Made by a program: the position numbers and the translations under genes
Shown here: in pieces, positions 44,201-54,647 of the stretch
Layout of the letters: every line of letters begins with the position of its first letter
Position numbering within the stretch: position 1 is the first letter of the stretch
NCBI RefSeq assembly: GCF_040802235.1
Contig: NC_133161.1
Span: 146,497,121-146,561,120 of the forward strand
DNA length: 64,000 nucleotides
DNA from: Manis javanica
Taxonomy: Eukaryota > Chordata > Mammalia > Pholidota > Manidae
Reading direction: 5' to 3'
The notes under the pieces: model-generated
Databases searched by the model: none
What the model saw: the letters and a program-made list of their open reading frames with translations, nothing else
What the model was told of the DNA's origin: nothing

Positions 44201-47200
44201 TCCTTCCCCATCCAGTTGCCTTTTGATGCTGTTTCTTGCCTTACTGCTCTAGCTGGAACTTCCAGTGCAGATGTTGAATGTAAGTAGTAAGAACAGACGT
44301 CTTTGCTTTGTTCCTAGTCTTAGGAGGAAAACATTCAGCCTTTTCTCATTAAATATGTTGTAAGCTATAGATTTTTTTGTAGATTCCCTTTACTGAGTTG
44401 AGAAAGATCCTTTCCATTCCTAGTTTGCTAAAAGTTTTTCTCAGGAATGTGTTGAATTTTGTTCAAAATATATTCTGATTTTCCTTTTGGTTCATTCTTT
44501 GATCCATGAGTTACTTAGGGGCATATTGTTTAATTCCAAATATATAGACTTTTCTGGGTATCTTACTGTTACTGATTTCAAGTTTAATTCCATGGAGGCC
44601 AAAGAATATACTTCATAATATTTTGATCTTTTGCAATTTGTTAAAATGTGTTTTATGGCCCAGTATATGGTTTACCTTGGTGAGTAGTCCATTTACACTT
44701 GAAGGTAATAAGTATTCTGCAGTTGTTTGAGGCTTGTTTTGAAAAAACTTCTTTGTATTCTTTTTTAAAATAACCTTTTGTTTTGGAATAATTACAGATT
44801 TACTGAAGTTTACAAAGATAAATTGGATTCTATAACTCTAAATACAGTTTCATTACCATTTATTAGATTACCATGGTACAGTCATCAAAACTAAGAAAGC
44901 AGCATTGGAATTGTTATTATTAATGTACCATATTGTATTTGGATTTCACCAGTTTTTCCATTAATGTCCTTTTTCTGTTCAAGGATCCTGTTCAGGATAA
45001 CACATTGCATTTAGTTGTCACGTCTCCTTAATCTTGTCTTATCTGTGACAGTTTCTTAGTCTGCCTTTGCTTTTTGTAACCTTGACAATTTTTTGGAGTA
45101 TGATCAGGTATTTTATAAATGTCCCTTAATTGGGTTTGTCAGATGTTTTTCTCATTAAAAGATTGAGGCTGTAGGGTTTTGGAAAGAATGCCACAGTCAT
45201 GGAGTGCCTTTCTCATGACGTCATCTTAGTTTGTGCATGGTGATCACATGACATCATTAGTGATGCAAATCTTAAGTCACTTGGTTAAGGTAGAGAGTGT
45301 TTGCCAGGTTTCTCCACTTTAAAATTACTATTTTTCCCCTTCTGTATTTCTGTCCTCTGGAAGTGACTCCCTGAGATCAGCTTATACTCAACAGGGGACC
45401 TATTGGGGAATATCCTACATATATTATTTGGACTTTTTCTGTAGGGAATATTTGTTTCATCTCCCCATTTGTTTATTCAGTCATTTATTTGTATCAGTAT
45501 GGACTCATACATACTTTGGATTGTTATCTAGTAGTATGTACATATTGCTCAAATTGTCTCATTCTTTAGCCATTGAGAGTTCTTTCAGGTGCCCCCATCC
45601 TTTTATTTTTGAGCACTCTCTTACTTTCTGGTACTACTAGATGCTGTAGGCTCATCTTATATTTCCCCTGCCCCAACCCTAGAATCAGCCATTTCTCCAA
45701 GGAGCCCTGGCTGCTTTTGATGGAGGATGGTATTTAGAAACCAAGACCTGACTGTCAGAAGTGCTTATTACTGAGGTGTCATTGCTTCTAGGCCCTCAGC
45801 AGACAGAATGAGGTAATGCATGTATAGTAATCCATGTATACACATGTCTATAATTATTTCTGTATCCATCTGTATTTATGTGCATGTATATATAAACACA
45901 TACGTTTATATTTACACATGTATAAATATTCAGTTCATACTGATGTAACTGATTTTAATCCAGTTTTGCTTATCTATAATTTCCCTCTCCAACATTGAGA
46001 AATCTGGTACCCATCATCTACTACCCATTTTACTCATTCCAGTGTATGTTTAACAGTTTTAGAACTGAGAAATTCAGAAATGAGAAACCAATTTACCAAC
46101 TGAAGTATAGCATTTATATGCAGTTCATTTTGTTAATACTCTTATTACAGTTTCTAGTCAAAACACCATTTTCCAACGTAACGTAAAGGGCCAGCTCTCC
46201 CCCCAACCCCTCTGCCCACTGCTCTTTGTAGACATTATAATATAGCTAAATTTACTTGTCATAGTCTGCAGTCTACCCTGGGGTCTCCTGACATCTGGGT
46301 GATTTTTTCTTTTCATAGATTACTTATATTAATGTTTACTCTTCATTGTGTGTAGGTCTATGGGGTTTGGCAAATGCATAGTCATTCATCGACTGCCCTG
46401 GTACTGTATAGAACGGTTCCATCCTCCTAAAATTCCCCCGCCTGTCAGTCCTCTTTTCATCATTTACACCTCCTCCAACAATGCCTTGCAATCACCGCTA
46501 TTTTCTGTCCTTATAATTTTGCCTTTTCCAGAATGCCACATGTATGGAATCGTGCAATATGTAGCCTTTTGAGTCTGACTTCTTGCATTTATCAAAATAC
46601 TTAAGATTCACCCATGTTCTCACTTGAATCTTAAAAGTGCTTTATTCTTCTCATTCCTGAGTAGTGCTCCATTGCATGGATATCCAGTGGTCTGTTTATT
46701 CCCCAGGTGAGAATATCTTGGTTGCTCCCAGTTTTTAGTACTTGTGAATAAGCCTGTAGGAAACATTTGTGTATAGGTTTTTTTGTGGAAATAGTTTCAG
46801 CTTACTGGGTAAATACCCAGCAGTTCCTGGATTGTGTGGTGAGACTACATTACTTTATGCGAAACTGCCAATGCCTTCCAAAGTGGCTGTCACATTTTAC
46901 ATTTCAGCAAAGAATGAGGACTCCTGTTGCTCAGGATATACTTGCCAGCATTTGGTATTGTCATGTTTTGGATTTTAGGTGTGTAGGTTTATTACTCAAT
47001 TTTAATTGTCCTGTTATCTTTTTAGCTATAACTCTGCAGTTTTTTTAGTGTTTGCACTAAGGATCAAATATGTATCTTTGATCCCACCATGGCCTACTGA
47101 GAGTATAATAGTACTCTTTCATGTAAAATGTAAGCAAGCACCTTGCAACACTGCAGTTCCACCCACCCTCTCTTTTTTATGCTATTACATATATATAAAA

Positions 47201-50200
47201 AAGGGTATAGATCCAACAATACAGTGTTATAACTTTTACAGTTGTATATTTTAAAGCAACTAAGACAAAAAGGTGTATATATAGTTGTTAATATTTATTC
47301 ACATACTTACCATTTCTGGTGCTCTTCCTTCTTTCCTAAAAAACTTCTTTTAACATTACTTCAGTGCAGGTTTCCTGACAACAGATTCTCTGTTTTTGTT
47401 TGGTATGAAAATGTCTTCAATTCACCTTCATTTTTTAAAAACTTAAATTTTTAAATAATTTTAGACTCACAAGAACTTGAAAAAATAGTACGGTGTGTTA
47501 TGGTGTACCCTTCACCGAACTTCCCCCAGTGACCGACTCTTACGTAACCATAGTACACTATCAAAATGAGGACATTGATACTGGCACAATTCTGTTAATT
47601 AAAGTGGAGACCTTTTCCTCGCCTGCAGTTCCAAAGGATGGTTTTGCCGACATAGTGTTGGAGGCAGTGTCATGAGGAGGGAACCACCCGGTGGCCCATT
47701 GATCCTGCCCCAGGCAGTCAGAGGCTCCTTATCACCTCCCCTTCCTTGGAATTCTGCCTGTTGTTCCATACGAGCAGCTGTTTCAAGGATGTAGCCTTGA
47801 GAGGTGAAGGTGTTGTTGAGACCATCTGGACTGAATATGTGATTGTACCCAGTTAAGGACTCTGTAGAAACCTTTAAGATTCTGCTGGGCGAGTACGCGA
47901 GACCAACCTCGTCTGTCAGGTCCTTTTCCTACTAGACCTGCCACCTGCTGTCAGAGCGGTCTGCCTCCTTGGTCTCTTCTCAGCCTCTGTGCGGGGAGCC
48001 AATTTCAGTTCTCACCCCAGAGAACTCCTGAGGTCGCAAACCTACATATAGAACTCTGGGTTGACAGTACCAGAGTTCTGTGACAAATCTGCTGGCCCTT
48101 TAAGGATGTTTCATCATTGTCTGGCCTCCCTTGTTTCTGATTGGAAGCCAAACCTTCATTTGTTTCATTGTTGGCCCTTTCCCCCGCCTCCCCTCCCCCC
48201 CCACACTTGTTTTTCTCTGGCAGATTTCAAGATTTCCTTCTGTTTGACTATAATGTACCTAGATGGTGTTTTCTTTGTATTTACCTTATTTGGGGTTTGT
48301 TGAGCTTTCTGGATCTATAAGTTAACATTTTCCACATTTGAGAAGTATTTGGCTATTGTTTTTCAATTATTTTTTTCCTGAACCACTCTCTCTTATCCTT
48401 CTCTAATTATACTGTTTTCTGCCACTTGATATTATCCTTCAAATCTTGGAAGTCCTATTCATTTTTGTACGATTTTTCTCTCTATTTCTAAGATTGGATA
48501 ATTACTATTGATTTGTGTTAAAGTTCATCGACTTTGTTTCCTGCTGTCTCCCATCTGTTAGGCCCATACAATGAATATTTGGTTTCTGCTATTCATTGTA
48601 TTTTTTAACTCCAGAATTTCCATTTGATAGTTTACATTTTGCTGTTGAGATTTCCTATCTGTTCATTCATTATGAGACATCTTTTTCTCCCTTGAGAGTA
48701 TTTATAATTGGTGCTTTGAGGTTTTGTCTGTGAATTGCAATATTTGGGTCACCTTAGGATTGGTTTCTATTAATAGCTTTTCTTGAGTTTGATCACATTT
48801 TTCTGTTTTTTTACATATATGGTCATTTAAAAATGTATATTGGACATTATGAATGATACATTGTAAAGACTTTGAATTCTGTTACATTCTTCCTGAAGCA
48901 TGTGGGTTTTTATTCTAGCAGACAGTTGTTGGCTGTATTTGAACTCCAAACTTGGTCTCCTTTGCAGTGGGGGACAGCTAAAATTTCTGCTTAGTTCCTT
49001 TAATTTCTAGCTGTTGTTTTGCAGTGGGCCCGAAGGTGTTTCCCCATAGACAAGGACAGTTGAGCAGTTAGCCGAGGATTTGGGTTCAGTTTGTATGTAG
49101 ATCTGGGGGTTTGTCCCTTTTGTAGTTCCCTCCACTTCAGAATTTCCTCCCTGATTTTCTAGCCTCTCAGCCTACTTTGCACTGACATCTAAAGCCAGTA
49201 AGCCTGTGGCTTTCTGCTTCCATGACCTGTGCAGAAAGGGAGGTGCCCTGTGGTAAGAAGTCTCACAAACCTGTGTTCACACATAGATCTCATCTAGGTT
49301 CTGCTTGCCTTTGGCCACTCTCTCATGCCTTCACATACTTTCCGATACTTCTGTTTTTATATTTTGTCCATATTTTGTAATTGCTATCTGCAGGTAGGTT
49401 AGTCTGCTCAAGTTCTCTGTCACGACTGGAGTCTTCTGTCCCACCTTAAATGGGCTTAAGGCATTGTCTTCTGTCCCTGAGCTGCCATCAAAATCCAAGG
49501 CCCTAGTTCCTGATATTGGCATGTATCCTAAGGGTGGCTGTGGTTTTAGGCTGGCGTACCACTTTGATACACAGGCACTGTATATAGGCTCTTTGCTTGG
49601 TAGCAAGAGGATTTTTTCAGAATATCTATTTGTCACAGAGCCAGAAGTAGAAATTTTTATACTCAAAATCCTGAAGATCTTCCCTGCTACACTGAGTTCA
49701 TTCTTTTTTCTTTTTGTGTTTTAAAAAATTTCTGAATGCAAACCCTAGAATTCTCTCTGACCTAGTTTTTACTGGTGTCTCATTTGTCTCCATTTCTCCT
49801 AGCAGTTATCTTCCACTTCTTGTTCTTGTTTCTCCTAGATTTTTCCTTTCAGTTGCTTTTCTCATCCTTGCTTTCCTTTTTATCATTCATCCTTTTGTCA
49901 CCTTCCCTAGTTTTATGTGTTTTTGGCCCCTGCATGAGAATACAGGTAACCCGTGAGCAGCATGGGTTGAAATTGTGCAGGTCCACTTCGATGGATTTTT
50001 TTCAGTAAATATATTGGAAGATATTTTTGGAGATTTGCAACAGTTTGAAAAAACTTTTTCTCTAGCTTACTTTATTGTATGTATAATATATATAACATAA
50101 AATATGTGTTAATTGACTTGATGTTATCGGTAAGGTTTCTAGTCAACACTAGGCTATTAGTTAATTTTTTGGGGGAATCAAAAGATATACATGGATTTTT

Positions 50201-53200
50201 GACTGCTCAGGGGGTCAACACCCCAACGTCTGCTTTGTTTAAGGGTCAGCTGTATTTCTGGAACAGATCTATGATATGTTATAGCTGAAAAAGCCGTAAG
50301 GTCAATTAACCTAACTCTCATTATTTAAAAGAGAAACTGAGGTCCAGATAAATTTAACAGTTCAGCCAAGTGTCATTCAGCTCACATGATAAAGCTGGAA
50401 TTAGAACCCTGGGCTTCTGATTCTCCTGAAGCTCTTTGCACTGTGAGTTCTCTTTGTGGTTTGTTTTTTTGATTTTGTTCAGGGTTTTGTTTGTTATTCA
50501 TATGTCCTTTGTATGATCATATTAGTATTGATTCTTTTAAGTACTTTCTCCCCAAGGTGAAAACCAGTGTGTCCTTGGTGCTCTAGAATACTAAGCATGC
50601 TTCTGAAGTTGGAGATGGTGCCATTCATAAGAAGCTCCCTTCTTCTACAGTCTTTCAGTACTCACCTGCTCATCCCTTAGGGAAGGCCTTAGGAAAAAGG
50701 GCGGCTTGTTATCCCAGTCAGTTCAGGAATACTTACATACATGTTATAACTTTAAGCAGCTATGTACCAGGTGCTTGGGGCTCACAATTAGTAAGACACA
50801 GTCACTGAGCCTAGGAACTCATTTTCTATCTAAAGGAAAAGATAGATAAGTAAATAATTTCAGTACTGCTTGGTAGGTATTACTGTAGAGGGTTTTCATG
50901 GTGCTTTAGGAGTGTGAAGGAGGCATGAAATCAGCCATGGGAAAGAGTGGTCAGGAAATGCTTCTAGAGGAGAGGACACATAAGCTTAGTCTTAAGGGTT
51001 GCCAGTCACCAGCCAAAATGAGAAGGACAGGAAGGATGTTTAAGGAAGAGGGTCCTATGTGTGCACAGTCTCGTGGATGTGGAACATCGTAGTGTTATGG
51101 CAGGTGGAGTGGGGCAGTCAGAAATACTTTGCTGGCGTTGGATAGCATTAAGTGTGGAGTGGAGTTCTGTGAGATGGGCTGGAAAGGTACGTAGGGGCCT
51201 GGTCACAGGAGGCCCAGAGGGGTTTCTGAGGAGCTTGGCTTTTGCCCTGTATGCAAAGGGGAAATACCGACGGATTAACAGCAGCTGTGCATTTTTAGAT
51301 AGGCGAATCATTTTGGCAGTAATGTGAAGCATTGGAAAGGCGTAAGTTTGTAAGCAGAGAGGAAAGATACAAGGCTGTGGGAGTAGATCAGCTAAAGGTG
51401 ACGGAGGTCAGAATTGTGACAGCGGAGGTGCGGGTGGAGAGAAGAGGAGGTGGAGAAGTGTTTGGGGGATAGGATGGCGGGACCTCGTGGCTGACTTGGG
51501 GAGAGGGAGAGATCACTGGATTCGGCAGTAAGGAAGCACATTGACGACCTGTAAGAGAGCTGACTCTGTGGCATCGTGAAACAAGAGCCAGGTTTTAGTG
51601 TGTTAGGGAGTGAATGGAAAGTGAGGAAGTATAGACAGTAGATACAGGTTCTTTCAAGAAGTTTATATAATAAGACAGATTGCATAGAATTAGAAAGGAG
51701 GTGAGGTCCACTGCATGAAACTTCCCGTGTATTGGCATCCATGACACACTGCTTCCGGTTCTTCTCTCTCTTCGTTTCTTCTCAGCCTCCTTTACAAGCT
51801 TCTTTTCCTCTCTGTGCCCCTAAAATGTTCCTCAGGGCTCCGTCCATGACCCTTAGCTGTTCTTACTCCATGTGCTCTGTGCCAGATCTAGTCACATCTT
51901 CAGTCACCAGCTATATTCAGGTGACCCCAAATCTGTGTCGGCAGCTCAGTCAGGGGTGCCTCGCTGCCCATTGGATCTCCCCATGGATTAGTACTCGAGG
52001 CACCTTCAGTGCGGTGTTTTCCGATCTGAACTCAGCAGCTTCCCCTACCTGGAACGTGTTCCCACTCTTGTGTTTTGTGTCGGTTAGTGGCAGCTTCATT
52101 CATTCAGTCATTGAAACTATTAACCCGCGAGTCACGCCTGCCTCCTCGTCCTTTGCCCTCATGTGTGATCGGTCACTGAGTCCCACCGTGTTTTCTTTCT
52201 GTCCCTCTTCTTCCTCATCGCGTAGTCAGCTGTTGCCTGGGACTTGCAGTCCCTCTCCTGCCTCCAGTCGCATTCAGAGTGATGATACCTTCGAAATGCA
52301 GGTGATGCTCCTGCTTTAAGTGTGTCCCTAAGCTTTTTGCCGTGGCCGGCGGAGCTGATGATGCCTTGGCCCCTGCCTGCCCTTCTGGCTCTGCCCCAGA
52401 CTCCCTTCGCCATGCTTCAGGCTCTAGCCTTGCCGGTTTGCCTCCGGTTCCCTGTGGGTGCCGGGCTGCTTCTCACTGTTGTGCTTCTGCTTTTGTTGCC
52501 CCCGCCGTGCTCTGTCCGGAAGGCCCTCTGCACCCTTCTGCCCCCCAGCTCCAGGCCTCTTGTCAATTCTATCTTTTCAGACTGAGCTTAGGGGCCACCT
52601 GCACAAATCCTCCCTGACCATTCTTGTCTAGCCTTCTCCCAAGCTTAGTAAGGTCCTTGTTCCGTTTCCACGAAACCCAATGCGTATTTCTATCATAGTT
52701 CATGCTTTTTATTTTAATTATTGGCTTGAATGTCAGTCTCTCCCATAGTCTGTGAGTCCATCAGGATAGGTGCTGTGCTGCACTTACTTTCATAATACAG
52801 TGCCTAGTATATAAAAAAATTCAAGTGTTTGCGTAGTGACTAGGTGAAGTATGGTGCAGGCATCAGCCGGGAGCCAGCTGGCCTCCGGAGAGGCGAGCGG
52901 GTGAGGACAAGGTGTCAGGGAGGGAGGAGGGGCTGAAGAAGAGCCGAGAGGATGACTTGCGAATTTTGTCCTTCTCACTCTGTTGCATATGCCTTGAATA
53001 TTTCCACATAACTGCCTGGTTTTCTTCACTCATTGGATTGTGACCACCTCTTTTTCAAGAATAAATGTCCGGTTCAGGATTCTGGCTGATGAGTATCTCT
53101 TGATTGCAGATCCAATGGATTTGAACAGAAGCGCTTTGCCAGGCTTGCCAGCAAGAAGGCGGTGGAGGAACTTGCCTACAAGTGGAGTGTTGAGGACATG

Positions 53201-53203
53201 TAA
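25670..53203 (+). CDS. BUD13: BUD13 homolog, RES-complex spliceosomal protein
   Basis: Ten coding exons: 25670-25812, 27717-27807, 31329-31413, 33776-34972, 36212-36459, 37766-37868, 38202-38340, 38651-38835, 39068-39149, 53110-53203. All are GT-AG with consistent phases, giving 788 residues. BUD13 is a subunit of the nuclear RES complex (with SNIP1 and RBMX2) that joins the activating spliceosome and aids splicing and retention of pre-mRNA. The N-terminus [17 protein letters not shown] and the exon 2-3 block ([19 protein letters not shown]) are conserved. Residues 119-365 are 19 tandem 13-residue repeats. Residues 541-585 hold three DSDLSPPR motifs. Residues 589-788 form the conserved C-terminal BUD13 region ([56 protein letters not shown], ending WSVEDM). 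Human BUD13 is 619 residues from memory, and almost all of the excess is the repeat array. The last intron is 13,960 bp. Confidence 0.97.
26230..26345 (-). mobile_element. MIR-family SINE in BUD13 intron 1
   Basis: 'gggctccgttctaagtactt' followed by 'aagtaggtggtggtggtatt' and 'caaatgagaaaactttt' tracks an MIR consensus (a stretch reading about 'ggcactgttctaagcgcttt'). It lies just downstream of the CpG island. Confidence 0.6.
26640..26790 (+). mobile_element. Fossil MaLR (MLT1-type) LTR 3' piece
   Basis: 'tctgttttaagccactcagc' and the following 'tttgttaggcagccgtgtg' are the characteristic end of an MLT1-type LTR. Only the terminal part is recognised. It is an old fossil in BUD13 intron 1. 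Confidence 0.6.
26890..27660. mobile_element. MIR and L2 pieces in BUD13 intron 1
   Basis: A clear sense MIR lies at about 26890-27090 ('accggctgtgtggccttggg', 'cctcagtttcctcatgttta'). It is followed by an antisense L2-like stretch at about 27200-27660 ('ggaccttgtagtttaagggg', 'atcttgtagggttttgagtt'). No gene is present. Confidence 0.65.
28765..29650 (-). mobile_element. L1 3' fragments in BUD13 intron 2, antisense
   Basis: At 28765-29085 the + strand reads 'tgaagtgtaactgacataca', 'ctgtattccctaggttgtac' and 'tctgataaccaacagtttct', the antisense 3' UTR of a medium-age L1 of the kind common in laurasiatherians. From about 29100 to 29650 a second, older LINE-like antisense stretch follows ('atgttttgataaacatcttg'). 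Confidence 0.7.
30090..30600. mobile_element. Two MIR SINEs in opposite orientation, BUD13 intron 2
   Basis: An antisense MIR occupies about 30090-30315 ('agtcgaggcttagagagaag', 'aagtgacaaggctgggtg') and a sense MIR about 30385-30600 ('agctctggcacttgctagct', 'tgaatgagataatacaagta'). Both are diverged. Confidence 0.75.
31414..33775 (+). other. BUD13 intron 3
   Basis: A 2.36-kb intron. A sense MIR is clear at about 33085-33295 ('tagcagtgtgactttgacaa', 'catctgtaaaatgaggataa'). The rest is A+T-rich, and the open frames (for example 31576-31902) have no recognisable domain. The acceptor of exon 4 is 'gctctttgtgtttag'. Confidence 0.6.
33811..34551 (+). repeat. BUD13: Coding minisatellite in BUD13 exon 4: 19 copies of a 39-bp unit
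   Basis: Nineteen head-to-tail 39-bp units fit without gaps, each encoding 13 residues of the pattern RHDTPD(P/S)SPPRRA. Units differ at only a few sites. The S-type units (GAT/GAC TCT) are numbers 3, 7, 11, 14 and 17. Units 14 and 17 also share ACC-to-GCC and CCC-to-CGC changes. Unit 19 is diverged (SLLRKP) and is followed by decayed copies ([26 protein letters not shown]). Because 39 is a multiple of 3, copy number can change without breaking the frame. The segment is predicted to be disordered, basic and rich in S-P sites. The collapsed or expanded copy count could also be affected by assembly. Confidence 0.95.
35188..35700 (-). mobile_element. Old L1 fragment in BUD13 intron 4, antisense
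   Basis: 'gtcattcagaggcaatcact', 'gttatttctgtatttttgct' and 'ataatgaacatccttgtaca' are antisense 3' LINE-1 wording. The stretch includes a perfect 24-bp palindrome at 35373-35396. Confidence 0.55.
36770..36930 (+). mobile_element. MIR SINE in BUD13 intron 5
   Basis: 'atgttcgaatcctacttcta', then 'ggctcagcttatctataaac' and 'gttgttgtgaaaaataagtt' follow sense MIR. No RNA gene or exon is seen in the rest of this intron (36460-37765). Confidence 0.6.
39291..42965 (-). mobile_element. Near-complete Tigger (pogo-like) DNA transposon in BUD13 intron 9
   Basis: The left end CAGTTGACCCTTGAACAAC and the right end TTGTTCAAGGGTCAGCTA are terminal inverted repeats, with TA on both outer sides as target duplication. 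The minus strand carries transposase relics. At 42041-42415 lie helix-turn-helix-side residues ([33 protein letters not shown]). At 40554-40916 lie core residues ([24 protein letters not shown]). The C-terminal [16 protein letters not shown] is near 39995. The frame is interrupted by frameshifts and stops, and by an insertion at 41189-41994. Without the insertion the element is about 2.85 kb, close to a full-length Tigger. It is domestication-free: the open pieces are short and decayed. Confidence 0.9.
41189..41994 (+). mobile_element. Retroposed 0.8-kb insertion nested in the Tigger element
   Basis: A perfect 16-bp duplication AAATTCTCCAACTTTA at 41173-41188 and 41995-42010 brackets the insert, and its right end is an A-rich tail (aaaaataaaaaaataaat). 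Both are hallmarks of L1-machinery retroposition. The Tigger transposase relic resumes on both sides. The insert has the wording of a known mammalian interspersed repeat ('gttttattgcccttgtctag', 'aatgcatgatcaaaaccgaa'), but I cannot name the family. It could also be a retrocopy of a longer transcript. Confidence 0.75.
43389..44120 (+). mobile_element. hAT-type DNA transposon fragment (Tip100/Zaphod-like)
   Basis: The stretch opens with 'cagtgattctcaaactttt' and 'gatctcaagacccctttaac', then 'tttatgtgggttatatctac' and later 'acttcattacatggcatcaa'. From memory this is a hAT-class element of the Tip100 group. The left terminus is clear. The right end is cut by L1 sequence near 44120-44150. Confidence 0.6.
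44150..47450 (-). mobile_element. Composite of antisense L1 fragments in BUD13 intron 9
   Basis: At 44150-44760 the + strand is antisense L1 ORF2 ('ccatgagttacttaggggca', 'aattccatggaggccaaaga'). From 44770 to about 46190 it is antisense L1M-type 3' UTR ('tgtcacgtctccttaatctt', 'ccatttctccaaggagccct'). At 46200-47050 another copy follows ('catgtatggaatcgtgcaat', 'ctgggtaaatacccagcagt'). At least two independent old insertions are present, and no frame is intact. Confidence 0.7.
47451..49720 (-). mobile_element. Further antisense L1/HAL1 fragments in BUD13 intron 9
   Basis: 'tgaaaaaatagtacggtgtg' and 'aaccatagtacactatcaaa' (47480-47600), then 'cttatttggggtttgttgag', 'ctccagaatttccatttgat' and 'tatattggacattatgaatg' (48280-48860), are antisense L1 3' wording. 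Short unique stretches between them show no gene. Confidence 0.6.
49945..50258 (-). mobile_element. Short Tigger derivative, related to the 39291 element
   Basis: Ends 'caggtaacccgtgagcagca' and 'tttaagggtcagctg' with flanking TA, and interior 'ttctctagcttactttattg' and 'ttatcggtaaggtttctagt', match the terminal parts of a Tigger2-like element without the transposase. It is a deletion-type MITE about 0.31 kb long, about 7 kb downstream of the near-complete copy. Confidence 0.85.
50290..50460 (-). mobile_element. MIR SINE in BUD13 intron 9
   Basis: 'agagaaactgaggtccagat' and 'gataaagctggaattagaac' are the antisense MIR core. This is a diverged but clear copy. Confidence 0.7.
50740..51560 (-). 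mobile_element. L2 fragment, antisense
   Basis: G/A-rich text ('ctatgtaccaggtgcttggg', 'gtcaggaaatgcttctagag', 'ggtttctgaggagcttggct', 'gcattggaaaggcgtaagtt') reads as the reverse complement of L2 ORF2 3' and UTR sequence. It lies next to a sense L2 at 51780. Frames at 51006-51332 and 51061-51327 are relics. Confidence 0.6.
51780..52650 (+). mobile_element. L2 ORF2 3' end and UTR, sense
   Basis: 'cagctatattcaggtgaccc', 'ggatctccccatggattagt', 'tacctggaacgtgttcccac' and 'aatcctccctgaccattctt' correspond in order to L2 ORF2 and its UTR. The 195-codon open frame 51732-52319 is a relic or chance frame in this element and should not be annotated as a gene. Confidence 0.65.
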
Positions 53204-53481
53204 CTTTTCTGAGGCTGTGGGGATGGCTGCGGGTTGTGGTAGTGGACGTAGGGCAGCCAGATTTCAGCTATAAAAGTTGTCTATGTTAATAATCAGGGCC
53301 TACACGGATCAGCAATTTGTTGAATGCCGGTTTTGACTGCAGAAGAATATGTGAGAGCTGATGTTTGGACTGAGTGCCTGTTCTTACCAGGTATACATGC
53401 CAACATTGGCTATTGCTGGCTGTCAGAGGAAGCATTGATTTCTCAGTGTCCCTGGTTTGTTCTTGGGAATTTGTCTTTTTT

Positions 53482-53487
53482 AATAAA
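53482..53487 (+). terminator. BUD13: BUD13 polyadenylation signal
   Basis: AATAAA lies 279 bases after the BUD13 stop, in 'gtcttttttaataaatatgc', followed by a T-rich downstream element. It is the first canonical signal after the stop, so a 3' UTR of about 0.3 kb is expected. Confidence 0.75.
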
Positions 53488-53739
53488 TATGCATTTATTT
53501 TTTCAAAATCATTTTCTTAACTGGGTATTCTGTTTGTGGGAAGAATACAGGCTGATATTGAACCCCTAGGGATCTTGGAGGGTGATGGTTGGATTTTTCA
53601 TTAATCCAGAAAATAGTAAGAGTAAAAACTTGCACAGTGATAGATTCTTCCTCTTAAAAAATAAGAATTAGGGCTAAACTAAACTTACAGGCATGGCTGC
53701 CTGGTGACATGGTGTATGATAAAGGCAGTGCCACAAGTT

Positions 53740-54390
53740 AGTGCAGAAGAGATGGTTAACAGTGCTCAGAAAATTTGCTTATTATATGGACATGAACAAA
53801 GCTGGATCCTTACCTCCAACCATATAAAACAAAGACAAATACCAAAGTGATGAAATATCTAAATGAAAGGTAAAATATTAATGCCCATACGAAAAAAACT
53901 GAGGCTGTCTTTGTGACTTTTGGGTGAGGATAGATTTGTTAAATAAGGTCCCCAAAGCACAGTCCATAGGATTTTATATCTTTGACTACTTTATAATTAG
54001 TGGTTCCTAGTCAACAAAGTGTCTCAAAGTCAAAGCTAAGGATGGGTATAGATTGTGAGAAAATATTTGCAATGTCTAAAATTGACAAGTGATTGCATAT
54101 ATAAGGGATTGAATATAGAAAGAACTGTAAATCAGGGACAAAAATAAAACATAAAAATGGCAAAGAATATGAATACATAAAGTCTAAGGGGAAAACCAGA
54201 ATGGCTAATAAGCATATTACCTTACTAGTAATTAGAGTAATGTAAATTAAAACAGTAAAGAGTTTCTATTTTATATTTATTAGTTTGGCAAAAATAAGAG
54301 ACTGAACTCTCATGGGAAATGAAAACTCATGGGGAGAATCAACTGGTGTATCCATTCTGAAGAACAAATAGGCAACACTTAGTGGAAATT
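53740..54390 (+). mobile_element. Old L1 fragment, sense
   Basis: 'acatgaacaaagctggatcc', 'ttgtgagaaaatatttgcaa' and 'agtaatgtaaattaaaacag' are sense L1 ORF2/3' wording. The copy is badly decayed and lies just downstream of the BUD13 poly-A signal. Confidence 0.6.
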
Positions 54391-54404
54391 AAGTCGTATC
54401 TGGG

Positions 54405-54640
54405 ATGCAGCATAGTAAGAGTGTGGCTCTGGAGTTACACTGTCTGAATTTGGATCCCATCTCTGTTTTTTATTAACTGTGTGGCCTTGGTAAGGCACTT
54501 AACTTCTCTGTGCCTTAGTTCTTCATCTGTGAAATGGATATAATGGTATCTACCTTGTAGTTTTATTGTGAGCTTGTAACTGTCTGTCATATAGTATGTA
54601 TCACAAAATTGTTACTACAATTGTCTTCCTTAGCATCAAG
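54405..54640 (+). mobile_element. MIR SINE, sense
   Basis: 'agtgtggctctggagttaca', 'actgtgtggccttggtaagg' and 'ttcatctgtgaaatggatat' form a well-preserved sense MIR, one of the clearest in the window. Confidence 0.85.
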
Positions 54641-54647
54641 TATTGAT

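Noticed and set aside
51732-52319. 195-codon + strand open frame in BUD13 intron 9
   Set aside because: It lies in sense L2 sequence and shows no intact protein domain. It is a relic or chance frame.
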